A DNA stretch of 64,000 nt from Pedobacter panaciterrae (GCF_013204795.1 NZ_JABMKW010000017.1:62001-126000), one strand, 5' to 3'. Counted from the first letter of the stretch, positions 42,465 to 51,842 are shown. Numbers and translations are program-made. The notes: generated by a model from the letters alone, not told the origin.

Positions 42465-43777
42465 GCATGAGATGGTTTAAAGATTCTGTACAGCAAAAAG
42501 GTTACTATCAATATGGAGAAATAAATAAGTCCGAGTTTAAAATTGAAAATGAACATTGCAATAATAGATACAGTTGCAATGACGAGCGAGATAACCGGAA
42601 ATGCCGGATAAAATGGAGCCCGAAAAGGTCTTGGCAGATCAGGTTCCCGCTTCCTCAGGATAACAATGGAAATCATGGAAATGATATATAATGTAAGTGC
42701 TCCAAAAACAGAGACAATGATGATCTCTGATGTTTTACCGGAAAGCAATGCCAGAATACCGATTACCATGTTTCCTATAAGCGCATTTGCCGGGGTATGG
42801 AATCTTGGAGATATTTTGCCGAGAAATGAGGGGATGTTATGTACCCTGCCCATTTCATAGGTTGATCTTCCGGCAGCAAGTATAAGTCCATGAAAAGAAG
42901 CTACCAGTCCGAATAAACCAACAGTAATTAGCAGGTGGTACATGAGGTGATTACTGCCTGTTATTTTTGCAAGGGCCAAAGGAAGCGGAGAATCTGATGT
43001 TTCTCCGCTTATTCCATTTTTATAAACTATTGCTTCCCATCCGGCGATGCCGGTAGCTGCAATAAAGATTAATACGCACAGTATAGCCAGTGTAAAGATG
43101 GCCCAGCCAAATCCTTTGCTGATGTCTTTTTGCGGGTTCTTGGTTTCTTCGGCCACATTAGCGATTCCCTCGATTCCCAAAAAGAACCAGATGGCAAATG
43201 GAATGGCTGCAAAAACGCCTCCCCATCCATTGGGCATTGCATTGTGGGTAAGGTTTGCTACCTCGAACTTTGGCAAAGCGATACCTGAAAACAAAAGCAA
43301 TTCTCCTACGGCAAGAACAGTAATGATCACCTCAAAAGAGGCCGCAGCTTTTACACCATATACATTGAGCCCGGTAAACACGAAGTAAATGGCTATGGCA
43401 CTGGTTAGTATGGGCACTTGCGGAAAAAATGCATTGAAATATGCACCAATTGCAAATGCAATGGCTGGCGGAGCAAGTATAAACTCTACAATCTGGGCAA
43501 TACCGGCTATAAAGCCGATATTTTTGCCCATCGCTTTGTTTGCATAGTCAAATACCCCACCCGCCTTGGGGATAGCGCAGGCAAGTTCCGCATAGCTGAA
43601 TGTAAAGGTTACATACATTACCATGATCACTATAGTGGCTATAGCCATCCCCCCTGTGCCGCCTTTTTCGAGACCCAGGTTCCATCCAAAATACATACCC
43701 GAAATGACATACCCTACTCCAAGCCCCCAGAGCATAAACGGGGTGAGTGTTTTTTTTAAACCTTTGTTTTCTGTCAT
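42461..43777 (-). CDS. APC-family permease, ethanolamine permease-like
   Basis: A 438-aa inner-membrane transporter with 12 predicted helices. The opening MLWGLGVGYVISGMYFGWNLG and SYAELACAIPKAGGVFDYA are typical of the ethanolamine permease (Eat, TIGR00908) branch, not of general amino-acid permeases. It begins 41 bp after the SusD gene and its stop overlaps the start of the gamma-glutamyl ligase. The order links outer-membrane capture, inner-membrane uptake and the first enzyme. The specificity is inferred from family resemblance. Confidence 0.82.
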   Translation of the reverse strand: MTENKGLKKTLTPFMLWGLGVGYVISGMYFGWNLGLEKGGTGGMAIATIVIMVMYVTFTFSYAELACAIPKAGGVFDYANKAMGKNIGFIAGIAQIVEFILAPPAIAFAIGAYFNAFFPQVPILTSAIAIYFVFTGLNVYGVKAAASFEVIITVLAVGELLLFSGIALPKFEVANLTHNAMPNGWGGVFAAIPFAIWFFLGIEGIANVAEETKNPQKDISKGFGWAIFTLAILCVLIFIAATGIAGWEAIVYKNGISGETSDSPLPLALAKITGSNHLMYHLLITVGLFGLVASFHGLILAAGRSTYEMGRVHNIPSFLGKISPRFHTPANALIGNMVIGILALLSGKTSEIIIVSVFGALTLYIISMISIVILRKREPDLPRPFRAPFYPAFPVISLVIATVSIIAMFIFNFKLGLIYFSILIVTFLLYRIFKPSHA

Positions 43778-43818
43778 TTGATGATTTCGGTTACATGATT
43801 ATAAATATAAGATAATTA

Positions 43819-45375
43819 CTACTTTAACAACCACATTTGCTGATTTGTATTATCATTACCTCCGTATTGAGATTGAACAGCTGCATCAAGGTTGTCTGAA
43901 TTATAACTCAACTCATTAGATGGATATAACCAGCGTAACGGAAAGTTTGTAGATGGTGTATTTAAATTTGTTGTACTGTTTAAAGTAAATACAGGATATC
44001 CGGTTCTCCGGTTTTCGAACCAGGATTGATATTTACCTCCCTGTAAGAAATTGGCCAGATATTTTTGCGTGATGATCTGCTTAATCTGCTCCTCAGTTGA
44101 CCCTGCAAGCGCAACTCCTGGCTTAGCCGGGAAGGCAAGTATATAAGCTGCATCCATTTTCATGTTGTGGTGATAATCGGCCAGATCAGGTGTATTTATT
44201 GCAACTGCGTTCATAGAATTTGTAATACCATCAGCGTAATAAACCTGTGCTGCTGTTCCTGTAATCCATCCGCGTACAGCAGCCTCTGCAAGCGCAAATT
44301 GCATATCCCAGCAACTAAATACACTAACCGGCTCAGCATTTACCAGTTGCACATAACGATTATTAAGGTCGGCATAATCTTTACCTACTCTTCTTGTTTG
44401 CAAGGCTGAAAAGGCATCAGAAGGTTCTACACCCGGATAAGCGTTATAATCAGACTGCGACACCCCTGCAGTAATTTTAACCGACGAAGGCTTAGCATAG
44501 TAAAACAACCTCCTGTCGTCGGTAGCTTTTAAAGGGGCTAGCAAAGTGTTTGTGAGCATGGTATAGTTCGATTTCACAAATGAGTTACCAGAACCAGCCG
44601 GCACATCAGACCATGGGTAATTCTGACCAGCAGTATTGTTATAAGCAAGTGCAAAATTATCTCTGTAATCGCGCATCAGCGGACGGTTTGCAACAATATC
44701 TTTGAAACGGTCAATAACCTTAAGATCTGCATCTGCTGTTTTTTTATAAAGATTAATTAGCACATGCAGCTCAAAACTATTGGTAAGCCTTCTCCACTTG
44801 TCGACGTTACCGGCATAGATAGGGTCACCTTCAAAGTTTGCACCTGTTGCAAACAACTGGTTTGCCTGATCAAGCTCATTCAGAATTCCCATAAAAACTG
44901 CTTTTTGAGTATCATATTTAGGCTGCAGCACATTAGTTTCTCCTTTTACGGCTTCTGCATAGGGGATATCTCCTACCTGCATTGTAGCCATAAAGAATTG
45001 CCATGCACGGATAAAATGTCCTAATCCCTGATATGATTTTTTAAGTGCATCGCTTGTAGCATAGTTTTCCATTGATGGAATATTCCGCAATAATGTAATG
45101 CGATCAAAATCGGTACGTCCGAGTCTGTTGTATTGAAAGCCTTCTTGACCCTCTCCCCAGGTTAGGTATTTGCCCAATAAAAAGGGCTGCATAAATCCTT
45201 TTGTAGAGCTGATGTCGCCACGGGTTACGTTCAGAATCATACCTGTTGCCAGCATGGCCGAATTTACCTGGGTTGTTTCATTTGGATTGGTATTGATGTC
45301 TTCAAACTTTTTACAACCGTTTGTTAGCGTTGCCAGTAAAGGCAAAATCAACATATATTTTATAATTCTTTTCAT
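43819..45375 (-). CDS. SusD/RagB-like outer-membrane lipoprotein (SusD_2 type)
   Basis: A 518-aa surface lipoprotein with the lipobox Cys in LTNGCKKFEDIN, then the INTNPNETTQV opening of the SusD-like 2 branch. TPR-like helices follow, with EEQIKQIITQKYLANFL and WFENRRTGYP near the end. This branch often accompanies SusC proteins for peptides or other non-starch ligands. It sits 38 bp behind the SusC gene and directly before the amine pathway, so the imported ligand is probably a nitrogen-containing molecule. Confidence 0.9.
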   Translation of the reverse strand: MKRIIKYMLILPLLATLTNGCKKFEDINTNPNETTQVNSAMLATGMILNVTRGDISSTKGFMQPFLLGKYLTWGEGQEGFQYNRLGRTDFDRITLLRNIPSMENYATSDALKKSYQGLGHFIRAWQFFMATMQVGDIPYAEAVKGETNVLQPKYDTQKAVFMGILNELDQANQLFATGANFEGDPIYAGNVDKWRRLTNSFELHVLINLYKKTADADLKVIDRFKDIVANRPLMRDYRDNFALAYNNTAGQNYPWSDVPAGSGNSFVKSNYTMLTNTLLAPLKATDDRRLFYYAKPSSVKITAGVSQSDYNAYPGVEPSDAFSALQTRRVGKDYADLNNRYVQLVNAEPVSVFSCWDMQFALAEAAVRGWITGTAAQVYYADGITNSMNAVAINTPDLADYHHNMKMDAAYILAFPAKPGVALAGSTEEQIKQIITQKYLANFLQGGKYQSWFENRRTGYPVFTLNSTTNLNTPSTNFPLRWLYPSNELSYNSDNLDAAVQSQYGGNDNTNQQMWLLK

Positions 45376-45413
45376 CTTGATTTAAGTTATTTATAAACGT
45401 AAAAGCTGCCTTA

Positions 45414-48400
45414 CTAGAATCCTACTTTAAGATTGAAACCAATCATTCGTGATGAAGGAGAGTTCAGGTTTTCAGTATCTATATCCGGATCTGAAAATTT
45501 AAAGTCGGTTAACAGCAGTAAATTCTGACCTGTAACTGAAAATGATGCGCTCCGGGCACCGATTTTATTAGCCAGCTTTGCAGGGAAATTATACCCGAGT
45601 GAAACTTCACGAAGTTTGATGAAGGTTTCTTTTTGAATACCCATATCACCCCCTCTAAAAGATTGTGCAAAATCCTGATAACCTACTTGTACGTCGTTTG
45701 CTGCGTATTGTCTGGTATCGCTGGTAATGTTTCCATATTTGTCAAACTGCACTTCTCCAGACACTACTTTAACACCTTTACCTACATAGTTATTCAAACC
45801 GTTTACTACCTGGTCATAGCGATACTGGTTATCGGTTTCTGGGTTAGTACCGGTATCCCACATTTTATCGTATAGGTAGTTGTACATTAACCCTCCAATA
45901 CGTCCGTCTATATTTACACCCAGATTCCAGTTTTTGTAGCGGAAATTATTAATAAAACCAATGCTAAAATCGGGATCTCCATAACCATATTTTTTATCAT
46001 AATCGCTTTCAACAGGAAAGCCGTTGTTAAAAATTACGTTTCCACTTGGATCCCTCAACCAATATGAGCTGAGATAAGTATCTAACCTTTGACCTTTTTT
46101 AACCCATGGATTATCAGCTGACAAAACAGGATCAAGGTTAACATAATAGCGGTGCTGATTAGACCAGTTAACGGTAGTTTTCCACTCAAAGTCTTCATTT
46201 TTTACCACAGAACCGTCAACAGAAATTTCAAGACCTCTTCTGGCATATGTTTCTGCAGTGTTTACCAATATGGTAGCAAAGCCAGATGACCCTGGAATAT
46301 CAGTATTTACCTGTCTGTTGTAATAGTACTTATCATAATATGCAACATCGAAATGTAGTCGTTTACCCAGTAAGTAGCCTGCTGCACCAACTTCCCAGGT
46401 GCGCTGTGTACTTGGCAGTAAATGCTCTCCGATCAGCTTTGATGGATAACTGGCAGAATTAAGTGTATTCCATGCTGAGGTAGTAGTGGAGAAAGTTTTA
46501 TTAATTGCAAAAGGATCAAATGCGTTTTTAAAGAGTGTCCATGATCCACGTAGTTTAAACATATCAATCACAGTCGGCATTTTTACCAGCTCAGATACTA
46601 CCACACTTGAGCCCAAAGATGGATAAAAGAAAGATCGCGATGATTCTGGCTGAGCTGAATTCCAGTCGTTCCTGCCCGTAGCATCAAAGAACACTGCATC
46701 GTTCCAGCTTACAGATGCCCGGCCGTAAAGACTGTTAATTTGCTGAGACCAATTTCTTCCAGGGGTAATTGTTACCGGCTCAACTGAACCTTTCAGAGAA
46801 AAATACCTAGGAGAAATTAATCCATTTTTAGTGGTAGCGGTAAAGCCATCATCTTTAAAATAATAAAGTGTACCACCGGCTAACCCCTCAAATGCCCATT
46901 TGCTAACTTTCTTATTAAAAGTAAGGATCAAATCGTTATTGGTAGAGAAACCTCTTGAATCACTTGTTTCATACATTCCTCTTGCATTCCATCCCCCACG
47001 TGTAGAGAAAATATTAGCTGTAGGGTTTTGTTTGGTATTTGTATTATTATAGTTATCATAACCTGAACGCAGCATCAGGTTAAAATCATTGTTGAACTTA
47101 TAATTGGCAGTGACATTTGCATTTACTTTATTTTTGACCTCACCGTTAAGCTTTTCGTAAGCAATTAAGTATGGGTTATCATACCAATTGGTATACATCC
47201 AGTTCTGTGTTTTGTTAGGAACTACCCAGTAGTCTTTATAATCACGGATATCGTACTCTGTACCCGTCCACATGATAAGCTGGTATAAATACCCCTGATT
47301 TCCATATCCGCTACCCCACATTTGAGGCGTAGAACCACGACTAACACCAAAACGTCCCTCTACCCTAAAATGATCATTAACTATGATCTCACCACCAGAA
47401 GTAAGGTTCAGGAGATTAAGTTTCTGATTTGGAAACTGGCCTTTCTGGAAAATATGGTTTACCCCAATCCTGAAACTTCCATTCTCATTACTCTGTGCCA
47501 AAGAAATGTTATTACTGGCTATAATACCGGTATTCATAAAATTCTTCAGGTTATCCTTTCCTACCGATACTAAGGGGCGTCCATCTTCAAATTGTTTGGT
47601 TTCCGGGTTCCAATCTCTGGCTGTATTTCCTGCATCCAGTTTTGGACCCCAAACATAATCGTTATCAATTTCACCATTTTGACCACGACCGTATGAACTT
47701 TGTACTTTCGGAATTGCCAGATAACCCAATTGAAACATAGTGTTACTATTTACATCAATTGAGAACCCCTTGGCTGCTGCTCCTTTTTTAGTAGTGATCA
47801 TCAAAACACCACCTTTAGCACGTGAGCCATATAAAGCAGAAGCAGTCGATCCCTTTAACACATCCATACTTTCGATGTCATCGGTAGGCACATCACGTAA
47901 AGTCATGTTTGCATAAGGGACCCCATCAATAATTAACAATGCATCTTCACCTCTCAACTCTACTGTAGGTCTTGCATTAAATTCCGTAGAATTCTTAATT
48001 ACCAAACCTGAAACCCGACCGGTTAAGGAAGTACCCAAGTCCACTCCTTTTACAGTTTGCAGTTCTTTTCCCCCAACTCTTTGCACAGCATAACCTAAAG
48101 CCTTTTCCTGTCTTTTAACCCCAAGGGCCGTTACAATCACTTCAGAAAGGCCCTGTAATTCGGCTTCAAGTACAATATTTATACTGGTAACACCTGCCTT
48201 TACCAATACCTCTTTGGATTGATAGCCCAGATATTTTACCACCAATACATCTCCTTCTTTCGCATCTATCGAAAATTCACCGGAGATATTTGCAGAAGTT
48301 CCTTTTGAAGTTCCTTTAATCATAACAGTTGCTCCTGATAGCGGATTGCCTTCTGTATCTGAAATTTTCCCCTTAATGTTTATTTGCGCCTCGGCAGTAA

Positions 48401-48785
48401 CAATAACCGATGCTGTTGAAATGGAATTTCTCTTAATTACAATGGTTTTGTTTATGATTTTATATGAAAACGGCCTGTTTTTAAATATCTGGTCCAGCGC
48501 TGTTTCCACACTTACATTCTTCAGCTCGATGCTGATTCGGCCTTCCTGTTTTATGAGTTTATTGTTATAAAAGAAGGTATAGCCACTTTGCTCTTTTATA
48601 CTTTCGAACACATTATTTAGCGTAGTGTTTCTTTCGGAAAGTGTAATACTTTGCGAAAATCCCGTTGCGGAGACTTGAAGGCAACCTATGAAGATTAATA
48701 GTACAATTAGTTTCATTGCCAATAAATTCCTGGATGAGAATAACCACCTGAAAACAGATGCTTTCCTACATTGATTTAAATTCAT
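45414..48785 (-). CDS. SusC/RagA TonB receptor with STN signalling domain (locus 2)
   Basis: A 1123-aa outer-membrane importer with a signal region ending ATGFSQ. The STN domain (about 45-105, SITLSERNTTLNNVFESIKE) signals to FecR, a carboxypeptidase-like domain follows (about 130-215), and the plug has VTALGVKRQEKALGYAV and the SALYGSRAKGGV motif. The rest is a barrel. It is preceded by sigma and FecR genes and followed by SusD and an amine-catabolic gene set, forming a complete substrate-sensing uptake unit. Confidence 0.93.
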   Translation of the reverse strand: MNLNQCRKASVFRWLFSSRNLLAMKLIVLLIFIGCLQVSATGFSQSITLSERNTTLNNVFESIKEQSGYTFFYNNKLIKQEGRISIELKNVSVETALDQIFKNRPFSYKIINKTIVIKRNSISTASVIVTAEAQINIKGKISDTEGNPLSGATVMIKGTSKGTSANISGEFSIDAKEGDVLVVKYLGYQSKEVLVKAGVTSINIVLEAELQGLSEVIVTALGVKRQEKALGYAVQRVGGKELQTVKGVDLGTSLTGRVSGLVIKNSTEFNARPTVELRGEDALLIIDGVPYANMTLRDVPTDDIESMDVLKGSTASALYGSRAKGGVLMITTKKGAAAKGFSIDVNSNTMFQLGYLAIPKVQSSYGRGQNGEIDNDYVWGPKLDAGNTARDWNPETKQFEDGRPLVSVGKDNLKNFMNTGIIASNNISLAQSNENGSFRIGVNHIFQKGQFPNQKLNLLNLTSGGEIIVNDHFRVEGRFGVSRGSTPQMWGSGYGNQGYLYQLIMWTGTEYDIRDYKDYWVVPNKTQNWMYTNWYDNPYLIAYEKLNGEVKNKVNANVTANYKFNNDFNLMLRSGYDNYNNTNTKQNPTANIFSTRGGWNARGMYETSDSRGFSTNNDLILTFNKKVSKWAFEGLAGGTLYYFKDDGFTATTKNGLISPRYFSLKGSVEPVTITPGRNWSQQINSLYGRASVSWNDAVFFDATGRNDWNSAQPESSRSFFYPSLGSSVVVSELVKMPTVIDMFKLRGSWTLFKNAFDPFAINKTFSTTTSAWNTLNSASYPSKLIGEHLLPSTQRTWEVGAAGYLLGKRLHFDVAYYDKYYYNRQVNTDIPGSSGFATILVNTAETYARRGLEISVDGSVVKNEDFEWKTTVNWSNQHRYYVNLDPVLSADNPWVKKGQRLDTYLSSYWLRDPSGNVIFNNGFPVESDYDKKYGYGDPDFSIGFINNFRYKNWNLGVNIDGRIGGLMYNYLYDKMWDTGTNPETDNQYRYDQVVNGLNNYVGKGVKVVSGEVQFDKYGNITSDTRQYAANDVQVGYQDFAQSFRGGDMGIQKETFIKLREVSLGYNFPAKLANKIGARSASFSVTGQNLLLLTDFKFSDPDIDTENLNSPSSRMIGFNLKVGF

Positions 48786-48974
48786 ACTTTTGAATGTTTG
48801 GTTAATTCATTAATTATTTAACAAGGTATTTTTTGAGATCGACCGGAACTTTGTTCCATTTCTAACTTAAGAAGTGGATCTATCCGGATCCTGTTGCAAC
48901 CAGGGTCCGGTATTTTCTTCTCAGTTACACGGGTTAGGTATTTATTTTTCCATACAATACTGGTTTTAAGTTGT
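48786..48974 (-). other. fecR-susC spacer (locus 2)
   Basis: A 189-bp spacer with no gene. It holds the CCGGA hairpin at 48884-48910 and AT-rich sequence before the susC ATG, where a sigma-dependent promoter might lie. Confidence 0.5.
48884..48910 (-). promoter_or_regulatory. Hairpin in the fecR-susC spacer (locus 2)
   Basis: CCGGATCCTG and CAGGGTCCGG pair with one mismatch around a 7-nt loop. The transcript again reads AAAATACCGGA at the 5' edge, as in locus 1 at 30785-30809. This would suit an RNA processing or attenuation element separating low-level fecR from high-level susCD. Confidence 0.55.
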
Positions 48975-50108
48975 TTATTTAGTTACAATTAGTTTTTTTC
49001 CTTCAATTTTAAAGTGGACACCTCCAAATTCTAATATCTTAAGCACTTCTGATAATTTTACGTTGCGCGGGATATCGCCCATAAACTCATCATCAGTATG
49101 GTTTATCTCATATAATACATCTACATCATACCATCGCGATAGCTGACGCAACACAGATTGCAGGTCATCACCCTCGAAATGAAAATACCCCTTTTGCCAT
49201 GCCATTACCTGATCAATATTGGCTTTACTGATTTTCAGGCTCATATCCTGATGTTCAACATTGGCCTGCTCTCCGGGTCTCAGGAAACGTGAAACTTTTT
49301 TATTCCTCCCGTTCAGTAATGATACTTTTACTGAACCCTCAAGCAAGGTTGTTTTGATGCTTGTTTCATCATCATAAGAATTAATATTAAAATGGGTTCC
49401 AAAAACTTCAACTTCCTGTTTATCTGTTATCACAATAAAAGGAAGCTTCTTATTCTTAAATACTTCGAAATAAGCTTCTCCGGTTAGTTCTACCCTTCGA
49501 TAGGTCGCATTAGCAAAACTTGTTGGAAATTTTACGGAGGAGGCAGCATTTAGCCAAACTCTTGTACCATCAGGCAAATTCACTTGATATTGACCGCCCC
49601 TGGGTGTACTGATGGTATTATATGCCATCTCTTTTTTCCTGGATTCTATAACAGTATATACCAATTGCCCACTGGCATTTTTTGTTATTGCTACTCCAGC
49701 TTGTTTAGCAATCTGGCCGTTAACTGCATCTGTTAGCGAAATTTCAGTACCATCAGCTAAAGTAAGTATAGCCTTATTTCCACCGGGTTCCGCATCTTGT
49801 TTTGTGTAAACAGCGCGCAGATTAGCATTATTAAGATTGTGATTAACATAAGAATATAAGCCTATAGATAACGTAACCAATACAACAACCGCAGCAGTTA
49901 GTTTGAGCCACAACGGCTTTATTTTAATTTGCTTGTGGTGGTCCTCGTCAGCCTCAGAAATTCCACCTTCCTCATCCATCGCTCCCAAAAGATGTTCATC
50001 CAGTTTCCCATCTTTGGTTAACTGTACAAACAATTCCAACTCATCATCAGAGAGTTGTTTATTAATATATCGACTAACAAGTATTCTGTAAAATTCTTTA
50101 TCTTCCAT
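48975..50108 (-). CDS. FecR family anti-sigma/sigma regulator (locus 2)
   Basis: A 377-aa membrane regulator. The N-terminal cytoplasmic part (1-75) binds sigma. One membrane helix lies at about 77-96 (LTAAVVVLVTLSIGLYSYV). The periplasmic FecR domain has VELTGEAYFEVFKNKKLPFI and TLLEGSVKV, and the C-terminal STN-like part ends at GGVHFKIEGKKLIV. It pairs with the sigma factor upstream (72 bp) and receives the signal from the STN domain of the SusC downstream. Confidence 0.93.
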   Translation of the reverse strand: MEDKEFYRILVSRYINKQLSDDELELFVQLTKDGKLDEHLLGAMDEEGGISEADEDHHKQIKIKPLWLKLTAAVVVLVTLSIGLYSYVNHNLNNANLRAVYTKQDAEPGGNKAILTLADGTEISLTDAVNGQIAKQAGVAITKNASGQLVYTVIESRKKEMAYNTISTPRGGQYQVNLPDGTRVWLNAASSVKFPTSFANATYRRVELTGEAYFEVFKNKKLPFIVITDKQEVEVFGTHFNINSYDDETSIKTTLLEGSVKVSLLNGRNKKVSRFLRPGEQANVEHQDMSLKISKANIDQVMAWQKGYFHFEGDDLQSVLRQLSRWYDVDVLYEINHTDDEFMGDIPRNVKLSEVLKILEFGGVHFKIEGKKLIVTK

Positions 50109-50180
50109 AGTGAGGGCCTTTCAAATACTAAGACAATATTTGAAGCGCCGAGGGTAGCTGGAAAAATTATTTTTTTGAAC

Positions 50181-50774
50181 TTATTTTAACAGGATAACCA
50201 AAAGTACTCCTAAAGAGATACCCAGGTCCCTTTCAACAGAAGTCCTGAGAATTTTCATAGAAGCTACCATATGATTCTTTACGGCATTTCGGGAAATACC
50301 CAATGCCGTTGCTACCTCCTCGTAACTTTTGCCCTGCTCTCTGCATAGTTTAAAAACTTCTCTGCTTCGGGGAGATAATACCGCTAATGCTTTTTGAAGG
50401 TAGTCGTAATATTCTTTATTCAAAAGCTCGTCTTCAGTGGAGTTCCTTTCTTCAACAAAACTATTGACTATCTCTGACATAGCAACTTCAGAACGGAAGG
50501 CTTTTTTAAGGCTATTTAAGGTATGATTCCTGGCAACGATATGTAAATAGGCCTTTAGCGATTGGATATCTGCTAATTTTGATCTGCATTGCCAGATCTT
50601 TATAAATATTTCTTGTGTAAGATCTTCTGAAAGATCCGCAGAGTGAACAAATTTTTTAACAAAACCTAAAATTCCGGCACTGTACCTCTCATAGAATTCC
50701 GCAAAGGCGTACTCATCCCCAGAGACTAATTTGGCCCTGAGGTCTTGATCAGAAAGCATAGAATATGTGGTCAT
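50181..50774 (-). CDS. ECF RNA polymerase sigma-70 factor, FecI-like (locus 2)
   Basis: A 197-aa ECF sigma with region 2 (DLSEDLTQEIFIKIW) and region 4 (SYEEVATALGISRNAVKNHM). The C-terminus is hydrophobic (LGISLGVLLVILL). It should direct transcription of SusC, SusD and possibly the amine-pathway genes after release by the adjacent FecR. Confidence 0.93.
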   Translation of the reverse strand: MTTYSMLSDQDLRAKLVSGDEYAFAEFYERYSAGILGFVKKFVHSADLSEDLTQEIFIKIWQCRSKLADIQSLKAYLHIVARNHTLNSLKKAFRSEVAMSEIVNSFVEERNSTEDELLNKEYYDYLQKALAVLSPRSREVFKLCREQGKSYEEVATALGISRNAVKNHMVASMKILRTSVERDLGISLGVLLVILLK

Positions 50775-50984
50775 GGTTTGGCTTACGATACTAATTTACT
50801 AAAAATAAATTAATGTTACACAAATGTTACGGAATTAAAAAACCTTCATATTTTACTAGAAATAGATTTTTTGTCTGCTAAAACCATCAGGTAACGTCCT
50901 GAGAAGTAATTATTTAAAATTTATTTTCAAATAAAGAAACTTTTTGACAATATCATACGTTATAGTAGTGGTTTGTTTGGTTTA

Positions 50985-51057
50985 GGTTGATCTGTGGTGG
51001 ATCAACCATCTTAAAACAGGGATAGCTTTATTGCTCATCCCTGTTCCTATTTTAAGA
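50985..51057. ncRNA. Nested stem-loops, possible small RNA
   Basis: GGTTGATC/GATCAACC (perfect 8 bp, 50985-51007) is followed by AACAGGGAT/ATCCCTGTT (perfect 9 bp, 51015-51045). The second stem is itself flanked by TCTTAAAA/TTTTAAGA. The genes on either side are divergent, so a terminator is not needed here. A structured small RNA or a protein-binding site is possible. Confidence 0.35.
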
Positions 51058-51080
51058 CATACCATAATATTTTCTCTTTT

Positions 51081-51113
51081 TTTGCATTTACTGAACAGTG
51101 TTTATTATATTTG
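51081..51113 (+). promoter_or_regulatory. Predicted tetR promoter with operator in the spacer
   Basis: TTTG at 51081-51084 and TATATTTG at 51106-51113 are 21 bp apart, matching the Bacteroidota -33/-7 consensus. The near-palindrome TGAACAGTGTTTA (51092-51104) lies between them, so TetR binding should block its own transcription. The tetR ATG is 19 bp below the -7 element. Confidence 0.7.
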
Positions 51114-51132
51114 CATCAGTTAGCATTTTAGT

Positions 51133-51747
51133 ATGTCAATAAAAGATAGAAAAGAAAGAGATAAGCTGGACAGGAGAAAGTTGATTATTGAATCGGCTAC
51201 CAAACTCTTTTTGGAACAGGGTTATGAAAAAACTTCTATCCGCAACATTGCCGACGATATAGAATACAGTCCGGCAACAATCTATCTTTATTTCAAAGAG
51301 AAAGATGAAATCTTTTACGTAATCCACGAACAGGGATTCGATCTGTTAAACAAAGAATTTATAAACCATAACCAGATAACTGATCCATTTGAAAGGCTGG
51401 CTGAGCTAGGAAAAATATACCTGAATTTTGCGCTGACAAATCCGGACTATTATGATCTTATGTTCATCATGAGGGCCCCTTTAAGTGAAATTAAATGCCA
51501 TAGCAAGTGGGAAGCCGGAGAGAATAGCTTCCAATACCTGCTTAATACGGTTACAGAATGCCTGGATAAAAAGCTTATTGTTGATGGTGACCCCCTTATC
51601 GTTTCAATGTCTATATGGTCCTATGTTCATGGCCTTATTTCCTTATTTATAAGAGAGCGGCTGCAGTCGGTAAATATTGAAGGTGAACAAAATCCTAATC
51701 TTTTAGCCCAATCATTAGACTATTTTCTAAAAACACTTAAAGTGTAA
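51133..51747 (+). CDS. TetR/AcrR family repressor
   Basis: A 204-aa regulator with an N-terminal HTH (about 15-62, KTSIRNIADDIEYSPATIYL) and an all-helical ligand-binding C-terminal domain of the WHG/TetR_C type. It precedes an RND efflux operon by 129 bp. The motif AAACAGTGTT occurs once in its own promoter and twice in the gap before the efflux genes, which makes it the likely repressor of both. The inducer is unknown. Confidence 0.9.
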   Translation: MSIKDRKERDKLDRRKLIIESATKLFLEQGYEKTSIRNIADDIEYSPATIYLYFKEKDEIFYVIHEQGFDLLNKEFINHNQITDPFERLAELGKIYLNFALTNPDYYDLMFIMRAPLSEIKCHSKWEAGENSFQYLLNTVTECLDKKLIVDGDPLIVSMSIWSYVHGLISLFIRERLQSVNIEGEQNPNLLAQSLDYFLKTLKV

Positions 51748-51765
51748 AAAAAATTTACCTTAACA

Positions 51766-51778
51766 TAAACAGTGTTTA
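51766..51778. promoter_or_regulatory. TetR-type operator, perfect palindrome
   Basis: TAAACA-G-TGTTTA is a perfect 13-bp palindrome in the gap between tetR and the efflux operon, about 100 bp before the tolC-like ATG. It is the best copy of the AAACAGTGTT motif. Confidence 0.7.
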
Positions 51779-51842
51779 GTAAATAACCAACGATTATTAT
51801 TTTTCAAAAACAATGTAACAAATCAAAAAATATCAATTCTAA

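Larger units (their letters stand above)
50775..51132. other. Divergent spacer between the sigma gene and tetR
   Basis: This 358-bp spacer has no protein gene. It includes the nested inverted repeats at 50985-51057 and the tetR promoter and operator near 51081-51113. The left half is AT-rich and should contain the sigma-gene promoter. Confidence 0.6.

Noticed and set aside
37834..43777. A EutBC-type ethanolamine microcompartment operon
   Set aside because: No ammonia-lyase subunits, shell proteins or B12 genes are present.
50985..51057. A rho-independent terminator
   Set aside because: The flanking genes diverge, and no T-run follows the stems on either strand.
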